The translations under genes were made by a program, and so were the position numbers. A DNA stretch of 22,080 nt, from positions 1 to 22,080 of the forward strand of contig JACIWP010000012.1 in the NCBI GenBank assembly GCA_014360855.1, written 5' to 3'. Origin of the DNA: Anaerolineae bacterium. Its GTDB lineage: Bacteria; Chloroflexota; Anaerolineae; JACIWP01. Shown piece by piece: positions 14,426 to 22,080 of the stretch. The notes under the pieces are model-generated. The model did not search any database, was not told the origin of the DNA, and saw nothing but the letters and a program-made list of their open reading frames with translations. The stretch's first letter is position 1. Each line of letters opens with the position of its first letter.

Positions 14426-16294
14426 TTACCGCAGCAGGAAATATCCCAGGATGATGACCACGCCCACCAGGATGCTCAGGGCGTACGAACGCACCCGGCC
14501 GGTCTGGAGCGTGCCCAGTCCCTCTCCGCACACGCCGGCCAGCCGCGCCAGCCCGTTGACCGCCCCATCGATCACCTGCGGATCGAACAGCTCGGCGATG
14601 AAGCGTCCCACCCGCCGCAGTGGCTCCACCACTGCCGTCATATAGAACTCATCCACGTAGTACTTGCGGCTCAACAGGGTGTACAGCGGGGCGTACTGCC
14701 GGCTCAGCCGGGCCGGCACCTCCGGCCGCACCACGTAGAGGTAATAGGCCAGGGCAATGCCGCCCAACGCCACTACCGCCGACACGGCCAACAGCACCCA
14801 TTCCAACGCGCCGGCTTCGGCGATGTGCTCGGCCGGCAGTACCGGTTCCAAATAGCCCTCCACCAGTGAGAGCCGCGGCAGGCCGATATAGCCGCCGACC
14901 ACCGCCAGCACCGCCAGGATGAGCATGGGGACGGACATCACCGCCGGCGCCTCATGGGCATGCTCCCACAGCTTCTTCTCCGCCCGGGTTTTCCCCCAGA
15001 AGGTCACGAACAGTGCCCGGAAAATGTACACGGCGGTCAGCAGAGCGGTCACCAGGCCCACCAGCCACAGCACCGGCGAGCGCAGGAAGGCGCGCCACAG
15101 GATCTCGTCCTTGCTGAAGAAGCCGGAGAACAGGGGGACGCCGGCCAGCGCCGCCGCGCCCACCGCGAACACCGCATACGTCGTGGGGAGCTTCTCCCGC
15201 AGACCGCCCAGCTTCATGATGTTGATCTCGCCGGCCAGGGCATGCATCACACTGCCGGCGGCCAGGAACAAGAGCGCTTTGAAGAAGGCATGGGTCGTCA
15301 AGTGGAACATGCCGGCGCTATATGCCCCGACCCCCACCGCCAGGAACATGTAGCCCAACTGGCTGATGGTGGAATAGGCCAGGATGCGCTTCAGGTCCTT
15401 GTCCACCAGCGCCATGGTGGCGGCGAAGAAGGCCGTCGCCGCGCCGATGGAGGCCACCACTGCCATGGTGGCCGGCGCCATGTCGAACAGCACATGATTG
15501 CGCGCCACCATATACACGCCGGCGGTCACCATGGTCGCCGCATGGATGAGGGCCGAGACCGGCGTCGGGCCTTCCATGGCGTCCGGCAACCAGATGTAGA
15601 GCGGGATCTGCGCCGACTTGCCCGTGGCGCCCATGAACAGCAGGAGGGTGATGGCCGTCACGACTGCCGGCCCCAGCACGCCCGGCGCTCGCCGGAACAC
15701 CTCGCTGAACTGCAGGGAGCCGAACGTGGCGAAGATGAGCATGATGCCCAGGGCAAACCCCACGTCGCCCACCCGGTTGACGATGAAGGCTTTTTTGCCG
15801 GCATCCGCCGCCGACTTCCGCTCAAACCAGAAGCCGATCAGCAGGTACGAGCACAGGCCAACCCCCTCCCAGCCCACGTACATCATCAGATAATTGTTCG
15901 CCAGCACCAGGATGAGCATGGCGAAGACGAACAGGTTCAAATAGGTGAAGTAGCGGGCGTAGCGGGGATCCTCGGCCATGTAGCCCACGGAATAGATATG
16001 GATGAGAAAGCTGACGCCTGTGACCACCGCCGCCATCAGGGCGGACAGCGGGTCCAGCAGAAGGCTGAACTCCACGCGGAAGTTGCCGGCGCGGATCCAG
16101 GTGAACAGCGGTTGTTCGATCCCTTTGGTGCCGGCGACGCCCACGAGCACCCCCAGGGCCACCAGGAACGACAGGCCGATGGCGGAGCAGGCCACCCAGC
16201 TCACGGCCCGCTTGCCTATGCGCCGGCCGAAAAAGGCGTTCACCAGCACGCCCAGCAGGGGGAACAACAGCATCAACCATGCATACGCAACCAT
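14426..16294 (-). CDS. nuoL: NADH-quinone oxidoreductase subunit L
   Basis: The product has 622 residues, the size of full-length NuoL, the distal antiporter-like subunit that also carries the long lateral helix along the membrane arm. The hallmark GWEGVGLCSYLLIGFW is present with Glu143 (E. coli Glu144). Lys226 lies in ATGKSAQIPLYIWLPDAMEG, and the FSGFFSKDEI segment contains the later conserved Lys. The last 140 residues hold extra hydrophobic stretches that fit the lateral and anchoring helices. The ATG at 16294 follows AGGAGG with a 5-nt gap. It lies 51 nt after nuoK, the widest gap within this half of the operon. Confidence 0.97.
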   Translation of the reverse strand: MVAYAWLMLLFPLLGVLVNAFFGRRIGKRAVSWVACSAIGLSFLVALGVLVGVAGTKGIEQPLFTWIRAGNFRVEFSLLLDPLSALMAAVVTGVSFLIHIYSVGYMAEDPRYARYFTYLNLFVFAMLILVLANNYLMMYVGWEGVGLCSYLLIGFWFERKSAADAGKKAFIVNRVGDVGFALGIMLIFATFGSLQFSEVFRRAPGVLGPAVVTAITLLLFMGATGKSAQIPLYIWLPDAMEGPTPVSALIHAATMVTAGVYMVARNHVLFDMAPATMAVVASIGAATAFFAATMALVDKDLKRILAYSTISQLGYMFLAVGVGAYSAGMFHLTTHAFFKALLFLAAGSVMHALAGEINIMKLGGLREKLPTTYAVFAVGAAALAGVPLFSGFFSKDEILWRAFLRSPVLWLVGLVTALLTAVYIFRALFVTFWGKTRAEKKLWEHAHEAPAVMSVPMLILAVLAVVGGYIGLPRLSLVEGYLEPVLPAEHIAEAGALEWVLLAVSAVVALGGIALAYYLYVVRPEVPARLSRQYAPLYTLLSRKYYVDEFYMTAVVEPLRRVGRFIAELFDPQVIDGAVNGLARLAGVCGEGLGTLQTGRVRSYALSILVGVVIILGYFLLR

Positions 16295-16345
16295 CCAGTC
16301 CTCCTCAAACGTCCGTGGAAGGCGGCCGCCGGGGCCTTTCTTCCA

Positions 16346-16648
16346 TCAACCCTTCAACAGGGAAACATCGTCCACATCGGTAGTGGCCCTGTGGCGGAAG
16401 ATAGAGACGATAATGCCCAGGCCGATGGCCACCTCAGCCGCCGCCACCGCCATCACCATGAAGACGAAGATCTGGCCGTCCAGCGACTGCAACTGGCGGG
16501 AAAGGGCGATAAAGGTGAGGTTGACGGCGTTGAGCATGATTTCGATGCACATGAAGATGACCAGGGCGTTGCGCCGCAGGAGGACGCCGGCCGCCCCAAT
16601 GGTAAACAGCACCGCGCTCAATATCAGCAGATAGCGGATGGCATCCAC
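16346..16648 (-). CDS. nuoK: NADH-quinone oxidoreductase subunit K
   Basis: The product has 100 residues with three membrane helices, the usual NuoK form. The two buried glutamates needed for proton transfer are present as Glu36 (CIEIMLN) and Glu72 (AAAEVAIGLG), at the same positions as in E. coli. The start is a GTG at 16648 behind GGAGGGAAAAGC; no in-frame ATG is near. It follows nuoJ after 16 nt. The last residues differ from the E. coli form, as is common. Confidence 0.96.
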   Translation of the reverse strand: MDAIRYLLILSAVLFTIGAAGVLLRRNALVIFMCIEIMLNAVNLTFIALSRQLQSLDGQIFVFMVMAVAAAEVAIGLGIIVSIFRHRATTDVDDVSLLKG

Positions 16649-16664
16649 GCTTTTCCCTCCCGTG

Positions 16665-17222
16665 CTATTCTTCCTGGGACCGCCGGCGTGCCCGCGCCAG
16701 CACTACCGCGCCCACTATGCCCACCAGCAGGAGCACGGAAGCCAGCTCGAAGGGCAGTATGTATTCCAACAGGAGTGTGGCGCCCAGGAGCTGGATATGG
16801 CCGGTCTGGGCGATGGTCTCGGGTGTCACCGTGCCGCGGGCGCCGGCAACCTCTGTCATGCGCGCCACCAGGTAGGCGACCTCGGCCAGGAAGATCAGGG
16901 CCAGCGCTCCGCCGGCCGCCGCAAAGCCGGGGGACAGCCGCCCCTGCTCCGCCGGCCGTCGGCCCCCCACCAGCATCAGCGCGAACAGGAAGAGCACCAC
17001 AATGGCGCCGGCATAGACGATCAACTGGGCAATGCCTAGGAACTCCGCGCTCAGCATGATGTACATGGCCGCCAGCGCCACGAAGTTCACCAACATGCCC
17101 AGGGCGCTGTAGACCACCTGCCGCGCCAGGATGACGCTGAGCGCGCCGGCAATGGCAACGGCACCGAAGATGATGAACAACACGGTTTCCAAGGGGGTTG
17201 CGGTCATATGTGGTATCCCCAT
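16665..17222 (-). CDS. nuoJ: NADH-quinone oxidoreductase subunit J
   Basis: The product has 185 residues and five predicted membrane helices. NuoJ sits between NuoA/H and NuoK in the membrane arm. The third helix carries the family pattern EFLGIAQLIVYAGAIVVLFLFALML, which forms the pi-bulge helix coupling quinone reduction to proton movement. The ATG at 17222 overlaps the nuoI stop codon as TGATG, which favours coupled translation. An internal ATG at 17207 (MTATPLET) is the alternative start. The C terminus is a basic and acidic tail (RARRRSQEE). Confidence 0.93.
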   Translation of the reverse strand: MGIPHMTATPLETVLFIIFGAVAIAGALSVILARQVVYSALGMLVNFVALAAMYIMLSAEFLGIAQLIVYAGAIVVLFLFALMLVGGRRPAEQGRLSPGFAAAGGALALIFLAEVAYLVARMTEVAGARGTVTPETIAQTGHIQLLGATLLLEYILPFELASVLLLVGIVGAVVLARARRRSQEE

Positions 17223-17695
17223 CACACCTGCTTGACGATGACATGCGGGTGGGCCGGCTCCAGCAACTGCTCCTTGGAGTAGACTAGTTCATGCCGGCCG
17301 AAATCCGCCAGGGCAAACTCGTGTCCCATGACGATGGCGCCCTTCGGACAGGCCTCCTCGCAGTAGCCGCAGAAGATACAGCGCGTCATGTTGATCTCAT
17401 AGCGCTTGGCATACCGCTCGCCCAGCGAGACGGGATGCTCCGGATCGTTCTCCGCCGCCTCCACGTATATGGCGCCGGAAGGGCACACCGCCGCGCATAG
17501 GCCGCAAGCCACGCATCTCTCCAGCCCGTTCTCATAGCGCTGTAGCTCATGCCGGCCGCGAAAACGCGGGTATATCTCCGGCGGCTGTTCGGGATACTGC
17601 ACCGTCACCGGCTTCATGAACAGATACCGGAGGGTGATGCCCATCGCCCGCAAATGTTGGATCAAACCCTTGACAGCGTTCACCAGTGCTGACAT
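17222..17695 (-). CDS. nuoI: NADH-quinone oxidoreductase subunit I (two 4Fe-4S ferredoxin)
   Basis: The product has 157 residues. It carries the two tetranuclear clusters (N6a, N6b) that pass electrons toward the quinone site. The motifs are Cys61-VACGLCAAVCP (Cys61, 64, 67, 71) and Cys106-IFCGYCEEACP (Cys106, 109, 112, 116), each followed by the conserved proline. The ATG at 17695 is placed well after AGGGG; an ATG at 17701 would add two residues. The last base of its stop codon overlaps the nuoJ start. It lies 28 nt after nuoH. Confidence 0.96.
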   Translation of the reverse strand: MSALVNAVKGLIQHLRAMGITLRYLFMKPVTVQYPEQPPEIYPRFRGRHELQRYENGLERCVACGLCAAVCPSGAIYVEAAENDPEHPVSLGERYAKRYEINMTRCIFCGYCEEACPKGAIVMGHEFALADFGRHELVYSKEQLLEPAHPHVIVKQV

Positions 17696-17723
17696 GCACA
17701 TCCACCCCTGCAGGGAAAATCGC

Positions 17724-18728
17724 TCAGGCCACCAGCGCCACCACGACCGCCGTCACCACCAGGTTGGCCAACCCCAGCGGCAACAGGAACTTCCAGCCGA
17801 ACTTCATCCACTTGTCGTAGCGCACGCGGGGGATACTGGCGCGCACCCAGATGAACACAAAGAGCACCACGGCGGCCTTCACGCCCAGCCACACCAGTTG
17901 CAGGAGCGGGCTGAGATGGGCGAACGGCCCCTGCCACCCGCCCAGGAACAGCGTGGCCACCAGGATGCTCATCACAATCATATTAATGTATTCCGCCATG
18001 AAGTAAATGGCGAATTTAATGCCGCCGTATTCGGTCGAGTACCCGGAGACCAGCTCGTTCTCCGTCTCGGGCATATCGAAGGGAGAGCGGTTGATCTCCG
18101 CCATGCCGCTGATGAAGTAGATCAGGAAGCCCACCGGCTGGAGGACAATGAGCGGCAGGGTCTGCTGAGCGGCGATGATGTCGGCGAAGCGCAGGGAGCC
18201 GGTGATGGCGGCGATGCTGGCCAGCGCCAGCCCCATGGGAAGCTCATAGGTGATGACCTGGGCGGTACTGCGCAGGGCGCCCAGCAGGGAGAAGTTGTTG
18301 TTGGAGGACCAGCCGCCCAGGAAAATGCCGTACAGACCCAGGCCGGCCACGGCCACCACATACAGCACCCCGACGTTCACATCGCCGATCACCATGGTGA
18401 TCTTGCGCTCCCAGGCCATGAAGCTGTCGCCCACCGGTATCACGCCGAAGGCGATGAGGGAGCCGGCCACCGCGATGCCTGGACAAATGACGTACAGCCA
18501 CTTGTCCACTTCGGAGGGGATGACCTCCTCCTTGAAGATGGCCTTGAAGGCGTCGGCGATGGGCTGGAGCAAGCCAAAGGGGCCGGCGCGGTTGGGACCG
18601 TAGCGCCGCACGAACCGTCCCACCAGCTTGCGCTCCACATACGTCATGTAGGCGAACGCCAGGAGCAGGGCGACAATCACCACCAGGCTTTTGATGGCAG
18701 GAATCAGCAGGGCATCAATCCAATCCAT
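17724..18728 (-). CDS. nuoH: NADH-quinone oxidoreductase subunit H
   Basis: The product has 334 residues with about eight membrane helices. NuoH forms most of the quinone chamber and the E-channel at the junction of the two arms. Family signatures seen: YVERKLVGRFVRRYGPNRAGPFGLLQPIADAFK near the N terminus, and AEINRSPFDMPETENELVSGYSTEYGG in the middle, the acidic loop facing the quinone path. The ATG at 18728 follows AGGGGAAACC; a start at 18755 lies upstream of that site and was rejected. It lies 36 nt after nuoG. Confidence 0.96.
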   Translation of the reverse strand: MDWIDALLIPAIKSLVVIVALLLAFAYMTYVERKLVGRFVRRYGPNRAGPFGLLQPIADAFKAIFKEEVIPSEVDKWLYVICPGIAVAGSLIAFGVIPVGDSFMAWERKITMVIGDVNVGVLYVVAVAGLGLYGIFLGGWSSNNNFSLLGALRSTAQVITYELPMGLALASIAAITGSLRFADIIAAQQTLPLIVLQPVGFLIYFISGMAEINRSPFDMPETENELVSGYSTEYGGIKFAIYFMAEYINMIVMSILVATLFLGGWQGPFAHLSPLLQLVWLGVKAAVVLFVFIWVRASIPRVRYDKWMKFGWKFLLPLGLANLVVTAVVVALVA

Positions 18729-18764
18729 AGGTTTCCCCTGTTCTCCCCAATGCACGGCCCAGAA

Positions 18765-20936
18765 TCAGCCGGCCAGGCTGATATGGGCCTCATAGACCGT
18801 CAGACGCTCAGGTTCGAGCTTGCGCAGGGCGCCGGCCTCTCCCAACACCGCATAGGAAAGGTCCTCATAGCCCGGCACACAGCGGGCGATCTCGGCAAAG
18901 ACCTCCTCCGCCGAGGAGAAGTTCCAGTACCCGGTTTCCCCCAGCCGGGCTCCCAACTGGGTCAGGATCCACCAGGCCGGCCGGCTCTCGCCCATGGGGC
19001 GCAGAGCGGCACGCGCCCACTGCACCCGACCGGTCAGATTGGTGAAAGTGCCGTCGGTTTCGGTGAACGCACAGGCCGGCAGGACTACATCCACATCCGC
19101 CGGCACCTCCGCCTTCCAGGAGGTGATGACTGCCAGGAATTCCGCCCGCAGGCCGGCTGGCACCGCCCCCAGCACCAGGGCCGCCGGCAGTCTCTGCTCC
19201 CGCCATGCCTGCAGGCCCTGGCCGGCCTCCGCCGGCACCCGGCGCCCCCAGAGTTGTTGATAGCGATCCAAGGCGTGGGTATCGGTATAGGACTGGAAGC
19301 CGGGCAGGAAGGCGGGGGAGACGCCCATATCCAGCGCGCCGATGGCATTGGCCTGCGCCGGCGCCAGGGCCGGCCCATCTGCCCCGCAGATCAGCGCCAG
19401 GTTGCCCAGCGCGCCGCGCAGTACGGCATCGCCGGCACGTGCTCCGCCGTAAAGGATGGTCGGACGCTGTGCCTGCGCCAGCGCCTCGGCCGCTTCCAGC
19501 AGTTCGGCTTCGGGCACGCCGGCCGCATGCGCCACCGCCGCGGAGGTATAGGGTTCCATCCAGGCCTGCAACTGTTCCAGGCCGGCCGCCGTGCGCGCCC
19601 GACCGCTCCGCAGTATGGCGTGCACCAGGCCGTTGATGACGGCCACTTCCGTGCCCGGCCGGCAATTTAGCCAGCGGCCGAAGCGCGCCAGATGCGAGCG
19701 CTCCGTGCCTACGATGATGAAGCGGGTGCATCCCATCACGCCAGCGTGCCGGGCGAACAACTCCAGCAGGGGCGCGGTGTCCAGCAGGTCCAGGCCGGCG
19801 ATCAGCACCAGGTCGGACTGTTCGAGCTTGCGGGTAGTGGGCAGAAGCCGCGCCCGCGCCGGCACTTCCGCCGCCATATCGAGCTGATTGGTGCCCAGCG
19901 CGCCGCGCGCCAGCCGCTGGAGCAAGTAGTTGGCCTCGTTGCTGTGCAGGGCGGAACCCACGCAGGCCACCCCAGCCGGCCCATACTGCCTTACGGTATC
20001 CCGCAGTGCCTCCGCGGTGCGCGCCAGCGCCTCTTCCCATGACGCCGGCTTCAGCTCCCCATCCCTGCGCACCAGGGGCTGGGTGACCCGCAGGGCGCTG
20101 TCCGCGGCGCGGTGATCGAACTGACCGCGATCGCACAGCCATTCGTCGTTGACATCGGGATGCTCGCGGGAGACGATGCGCTTCAGGCGGTTGTACTTGG
20201 TGTGCAGGGAGATATTACAGCCGACGGCGCAGTTCACGCACACGGAGGGGGTGTGTTTCAGCTCCCAGCTCCGTGCGGAAAAGCGGAAGACGCGGCTGGT
20301 CAATGCCCCCACCGGGCAGATATGGACGATGTTGCCTGAGAAGGGGGTGTCCAGCGGTTCGCCGTTGAAGGTATCCACGTAGGTCAGCCGGCCGCGCTCG
20401 AACAATCCCAACTGCACATCATCCGTCCACTCCTCGAGGAAGCGGATACAGCGCCGGCAGAGCACACAGCGCTCCTGATCCATGATCACATACGGGCCAA
20501 GGATGCGCGCCTTGGCCTTGTGGCGCTTTTCCTCGATGAAGCGGCTCTTCCCCGGACCGTAGATGAAGGTCTGATCCTGCAGTTCGCATTCCCCGCCCTT
20601 GTCGCACACCGGACAGTCCAGCGGGTGATTGGTGAGCAGGAATTCCAGGTTCGCGGCACGCGCCTTGCGGATTTCCGGCGTGTCCGTGCGCACGACCATG
20701 CCCGGGCGCACCTCCGTGGTGCAGGCGGTCTGCAGGCCGCGCATTTTCTCCACTTCCACCAGGCACATGCGGCAGGCGCCCACCGGAATGAGCTTGGCAT
20801 AATGGCACAGCGTGGGGATAGGTATGCCCAGCCGGCGCGCCGCATCCAGCACCGTGCTGTGCGCCGGCACCGCCACCTCTTTGCCGTCAATGACCAGCGT
20901 CACCATATTGTCCAGCAGCGTGTTTTCGTTCGTCAC
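18765..20936 (-). CDS. nuoG: NADH-quinone oxidoreductase subunit G
   Basis: The product has 723 residues. It carries Fe-S clusters of the peripheral arm on a molybdopterin-oxidoreductase-like body. Ligands seen: 2Fe-2S at Cys44, 55, 58, 72; the His-ligated cluster at His104, Cys108, 111, 117; a 4Fe-4S at Cys157, 160, 163, 207; and a further CxxCxxxC-x27-C set at Cys233, 236, 240, 268. That last set matches the off-path N7 site, which is present in E. coli and Thermus but missing in many complexes. The chain is shorter than the E. coli subunit (about 900). The start is a GTG at 20936 behind a G-rich stretch; an ATG at 20906 (MVTLVIDGKE) would suit the fold and is the alternative. It lies 51 nt after nuoF. 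Confidence 0.94.
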   Translation of the reverse strand: MTNENTLLDNMVTLVIDGKEVAVPAHSTVLDAARRLGIPIPTLCHYAKLIPVGACRMCLVEVEKMRGLQTACTTEVRPGMVVRTDTPEIRKARAANLEFLLTNHPLDCPVCDKGGECELQDQTFIYGPGKSRFIEEKRHKAKARILGPYVIMDQERCVLCRRCIRFLEEWTDDVQLGLFERGRLTYVDTFNGEPLDTPFSGNIVHICPVGALTSRVFRFSARSWELKHTPSVCVNCAVGCNISLHTKYNRLKRIVSREHPDVNDEWLCDRGQFDHRAADSALRVTQPLVRRDGELKPASWEEALARTAEALRDTVRQYGPAGVACVGSALHSNEANYLLQRLARGALGTNQLDMAAEVPARARLLPTTRKLEQSDLVLIAGLDLLDTAPLLELFARHAGVMGCTRFIIVGTERSHLARFGRWLNCRPGTEVAVINGLVHAILRSGRARTAAGLEQLQAWMEPYTSAAVAHAAGVPEAELLEAAEALAQAQRPTILYGGARAGDAVLRGALGNLALICGADGPALAPAQANAIGALDMGVSPAFLPGFQSYTDTHALDRYQQLWGRRVPAEAGQGLQAWREQRLPAALVLGAVPAGLRAEFLAVITSWKAEVPADVDVVLPACAFTETDGTFTNLTGRVQWARAALRPMGESRPAWWILTQLGARLGETGYWNFSSAEEVFAEIARCVPGYEDLSYAVLGEAGALRKLEPERLTVYEAHISLAG

Positions 20937-20987
20937 TGCTCTACCCCGCCCCAGCGTTCTCGCGTCGACATGATCACTGCTTCGCCT

Positions 20988-22080
20988 TCAGGCGCGCATG
21001 GGACAGCGGCCCAGGCGGATATGTTCCAGGTACTCCTCGCGGAACAGGCCGATGCTGGAGCGCACCGGCCCCAACGCGGCATCGCCCAGCGGACAAAAGC
21101 TCTTGCCGGCGATGTTGTCGCAGATGTCCAGCAAGAGGTCCAGGTCCTCTTCTCTCCCCCGGCCGTGCTCAATGCGGTGCAGGATCTGGTACATCCAATC
21201 CGTCCCCTCCCGGCAGGGGATGCACTTCCCGCACGACTCGTGGCGGTAGAACTCCGCCAGGCGCTCGGTCACGGAGACGATGCAGGTGCGCTCGCCGATA
21301 ACGATGACGGCGCCGGAACCGAGCATGGAGCCGGCGGCGGCCACCGATTCGTAATCCAGCGGCACGTCTATCTTGTCCGCCGGCAGCATCGGTGTGGACG
21401 AACCGCCGGGGATAATGGCCTTGATGGCCTGCCCGCCCAGGGGACCGCCGGCGTACTCGTAGATCAGCGTGCGCAGGGGGGTCCCCAGCGGCAGTTCGTA
21501 CACACCCGGCCGCTCCACATGCCCGCTGATGCAGAACAGCTTGATGCCCGGACTGCGCTCCGTCCCGAAGGAGCGGTACCACTCCGCCCCTCGCTCCACG
21601 ATGAAGGGCACGTTGAAGAGGGTCTCCACGTTGTTGATGATAGTGGGCTTGCGGTACAGGCCGCTCTGGGCAGGGAAGGGGGGCTTCAGCTTGGGATGGC
21701 CGCGGTCGCCCTCCAGCGAGGTGAGCAGGGCGGTTTCCTCGCCGCATACGTAGGCGCCGGCGCCCTTATGGAGGGTCAGTTCCAGGTTGTATCCGCTCCC
21801 CAGGATATTCTTGCCCAGATAGCCGTGGGCGTAGGCCTCCTCGATGGCCTGCTGAAGCCGGCGCGCGCCGAAGGCGTATTCCCCGCGGATGTAGATGAAG
21901 GCGTGCTCGGCCTGGCAGGCGTACGAGGAGATGATAATGCCCTCGATGAGGCCGTGCGGATCATGTTCGATGAGCACACGGTCTTTGAAGGTGCCCGGCT
22001 CGCCCTCATCGGCGTTGCACACCAGGTAGCGCGGGAAGACATCCGCCGGCAGGAAGCTCCATTTGACGCCGGCTGGGAAG
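20988..22080 (-). CDS. nuoF: NADH-quinone oxidoreductase subunit F (start beyond window)
   Basis: The frame runs into the right edge, so 364 C-terminal residues are visible and the N terminus is missing. NuoF binds NADH and FMN and holds cluster N3, where electrons enter complex I. Visible signatures: FPAGVKWSF at the edge, YLVCNADEGEPGTFKDR (flavin and NADH site), GAGAYVCGEETAL (glycine-rich nucleotide loop) and NNVETLFNVP. Near the end is the 4Fe-4S motif ESCGKCIPCREG, with its fourth Cys in SFCPLGD. It is the first gene of the operon within the window; nuoE and the promoter presumably lie further right. Confidence 0.96.
   Translation of the reverse strand, partial: FPAGVKWSFLPADVFPRYLVCNADEGEPGTFKDRVLIEHDPHGLIEGIIISSYACQAEHAFIYIRGEYAFGARRLQQAIEEAYAHGYLGKNILGSGYNLELTLHKGAGAYVCGEETALLTSLEGDRGHPKLKPPFPAQSGLYRKPTIINNVETLFNVPFIVERGAEWYRSFGTERSPGIKLFCISGHVERPGVYELPLGTPLRTLIYEYAGGPLGGQAIKAIIPGGSSTPMLPADKIDVPLDYESVAAAGSMLGSGAVIVIGERTCIVSVTERLAEFYRHESCGKCIPCREGTDWMYQILHRIEHGRGREEDLDLLLDICDNIAGKSFCPLGDAALGPVRSSIGLFREEYLEHIRLGRCPMRA

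Noticed and set aside
14954..17059. Long plus-strand frame (701 codons) opposite nuoL-nuoK-nuoJ
   Set aside because: It is antisense to three certain complex I genes, of low-complexity composition, with no ribosome-binding site of note.
17616..19670. Long plus-strand frame (684 codons) opposite nuoI-nuoH-nuoG
   Set aside because: Antisense shadow of conserved nuo genes; His/Gln/Gly-rich product with no recognisable motif.
16..22080. Mobile elements, CRISPR arrays, attachment sites
   Set aside because: No transposase, integrase, terminal inverted repeats or regular spaced repeats were seen. Gene order is compact and operon-like throughout.

Overview
This 22 kb window is GC-rich and very rich in the palindrome GCCGGC. 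It looks like a chromosomal segment of a bacterium, most probably of the Chloroflexota (Anaerolineae-like). That placement is an inference from three things: the GC-rich nuo order F-G-H-I-J-K-L-M-N, a large secreted protease carrying cohesin and dockerin modules, and a lipoprotein with a duplicated Cys-paired domain. No rRNA, tRNA, CRISPR array, insertion sequence or phage gene was seen.

Left part (1-5218). A truncated M20-type metallopeptidase gene leaves the window at its left edge on the minus strand. A divergent promoter region (286-580) separates it from a four-gene plus-strand operon (581-3129): a NifS/IscS-like protein, an IscU scaffold fused to a MIP18/DUF59 domain, a TusA-like sulfur carrier and a DsrE-type sulfurtransferase. 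The set looks like a sulfur-relay and Fe-S assembly module. However, the NifS-like protein has Thr where the PLP-binding lysine should be and also lacks two other PLP-pocket residues, while keeping the catalytic cysteine. A hairpin-rich gap with a promoter follows, then proC overlapping a yggT-family gene, then a lipoprotein. A 15-bp perfect inverted repeat (5239-5274) closes this plus-strand block against the convergent minus-strand genes.

Middle part (5297-11378, minus strand). A 1638-residue secreted subtilase carries its own cohesin module and a C-terminal dockerin. Downstream of it, with its own promoter, is a small secreted cohesin protein ending in a PEP-CTERM-like tail. Together they could form a cell-surface protease assembly of cellulosome type, with the small protein as anchor. 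The 424-bp gap upstream of the protease holds a near-consensus promoter, a ~330-nt structured leader and a possible 20-codon leader peptide.

Right part (11379-22080, minus strand). This is a compact NADH:quinone oxidoreductase (complex I) operon from nuoF (its start lies beyond the window) to nuoN. Its cofactor ligands and proton-channel residues are intact wherever I could check them, which indicates an NADH-oxidising respiratory complex. Its promoter is outside the window.

Five sigma70-type promoters were found, each with an exactly 17-nt spacer. They serve the M20 gene, the sulfur cluster, proC, the cohesin gene and the protease.
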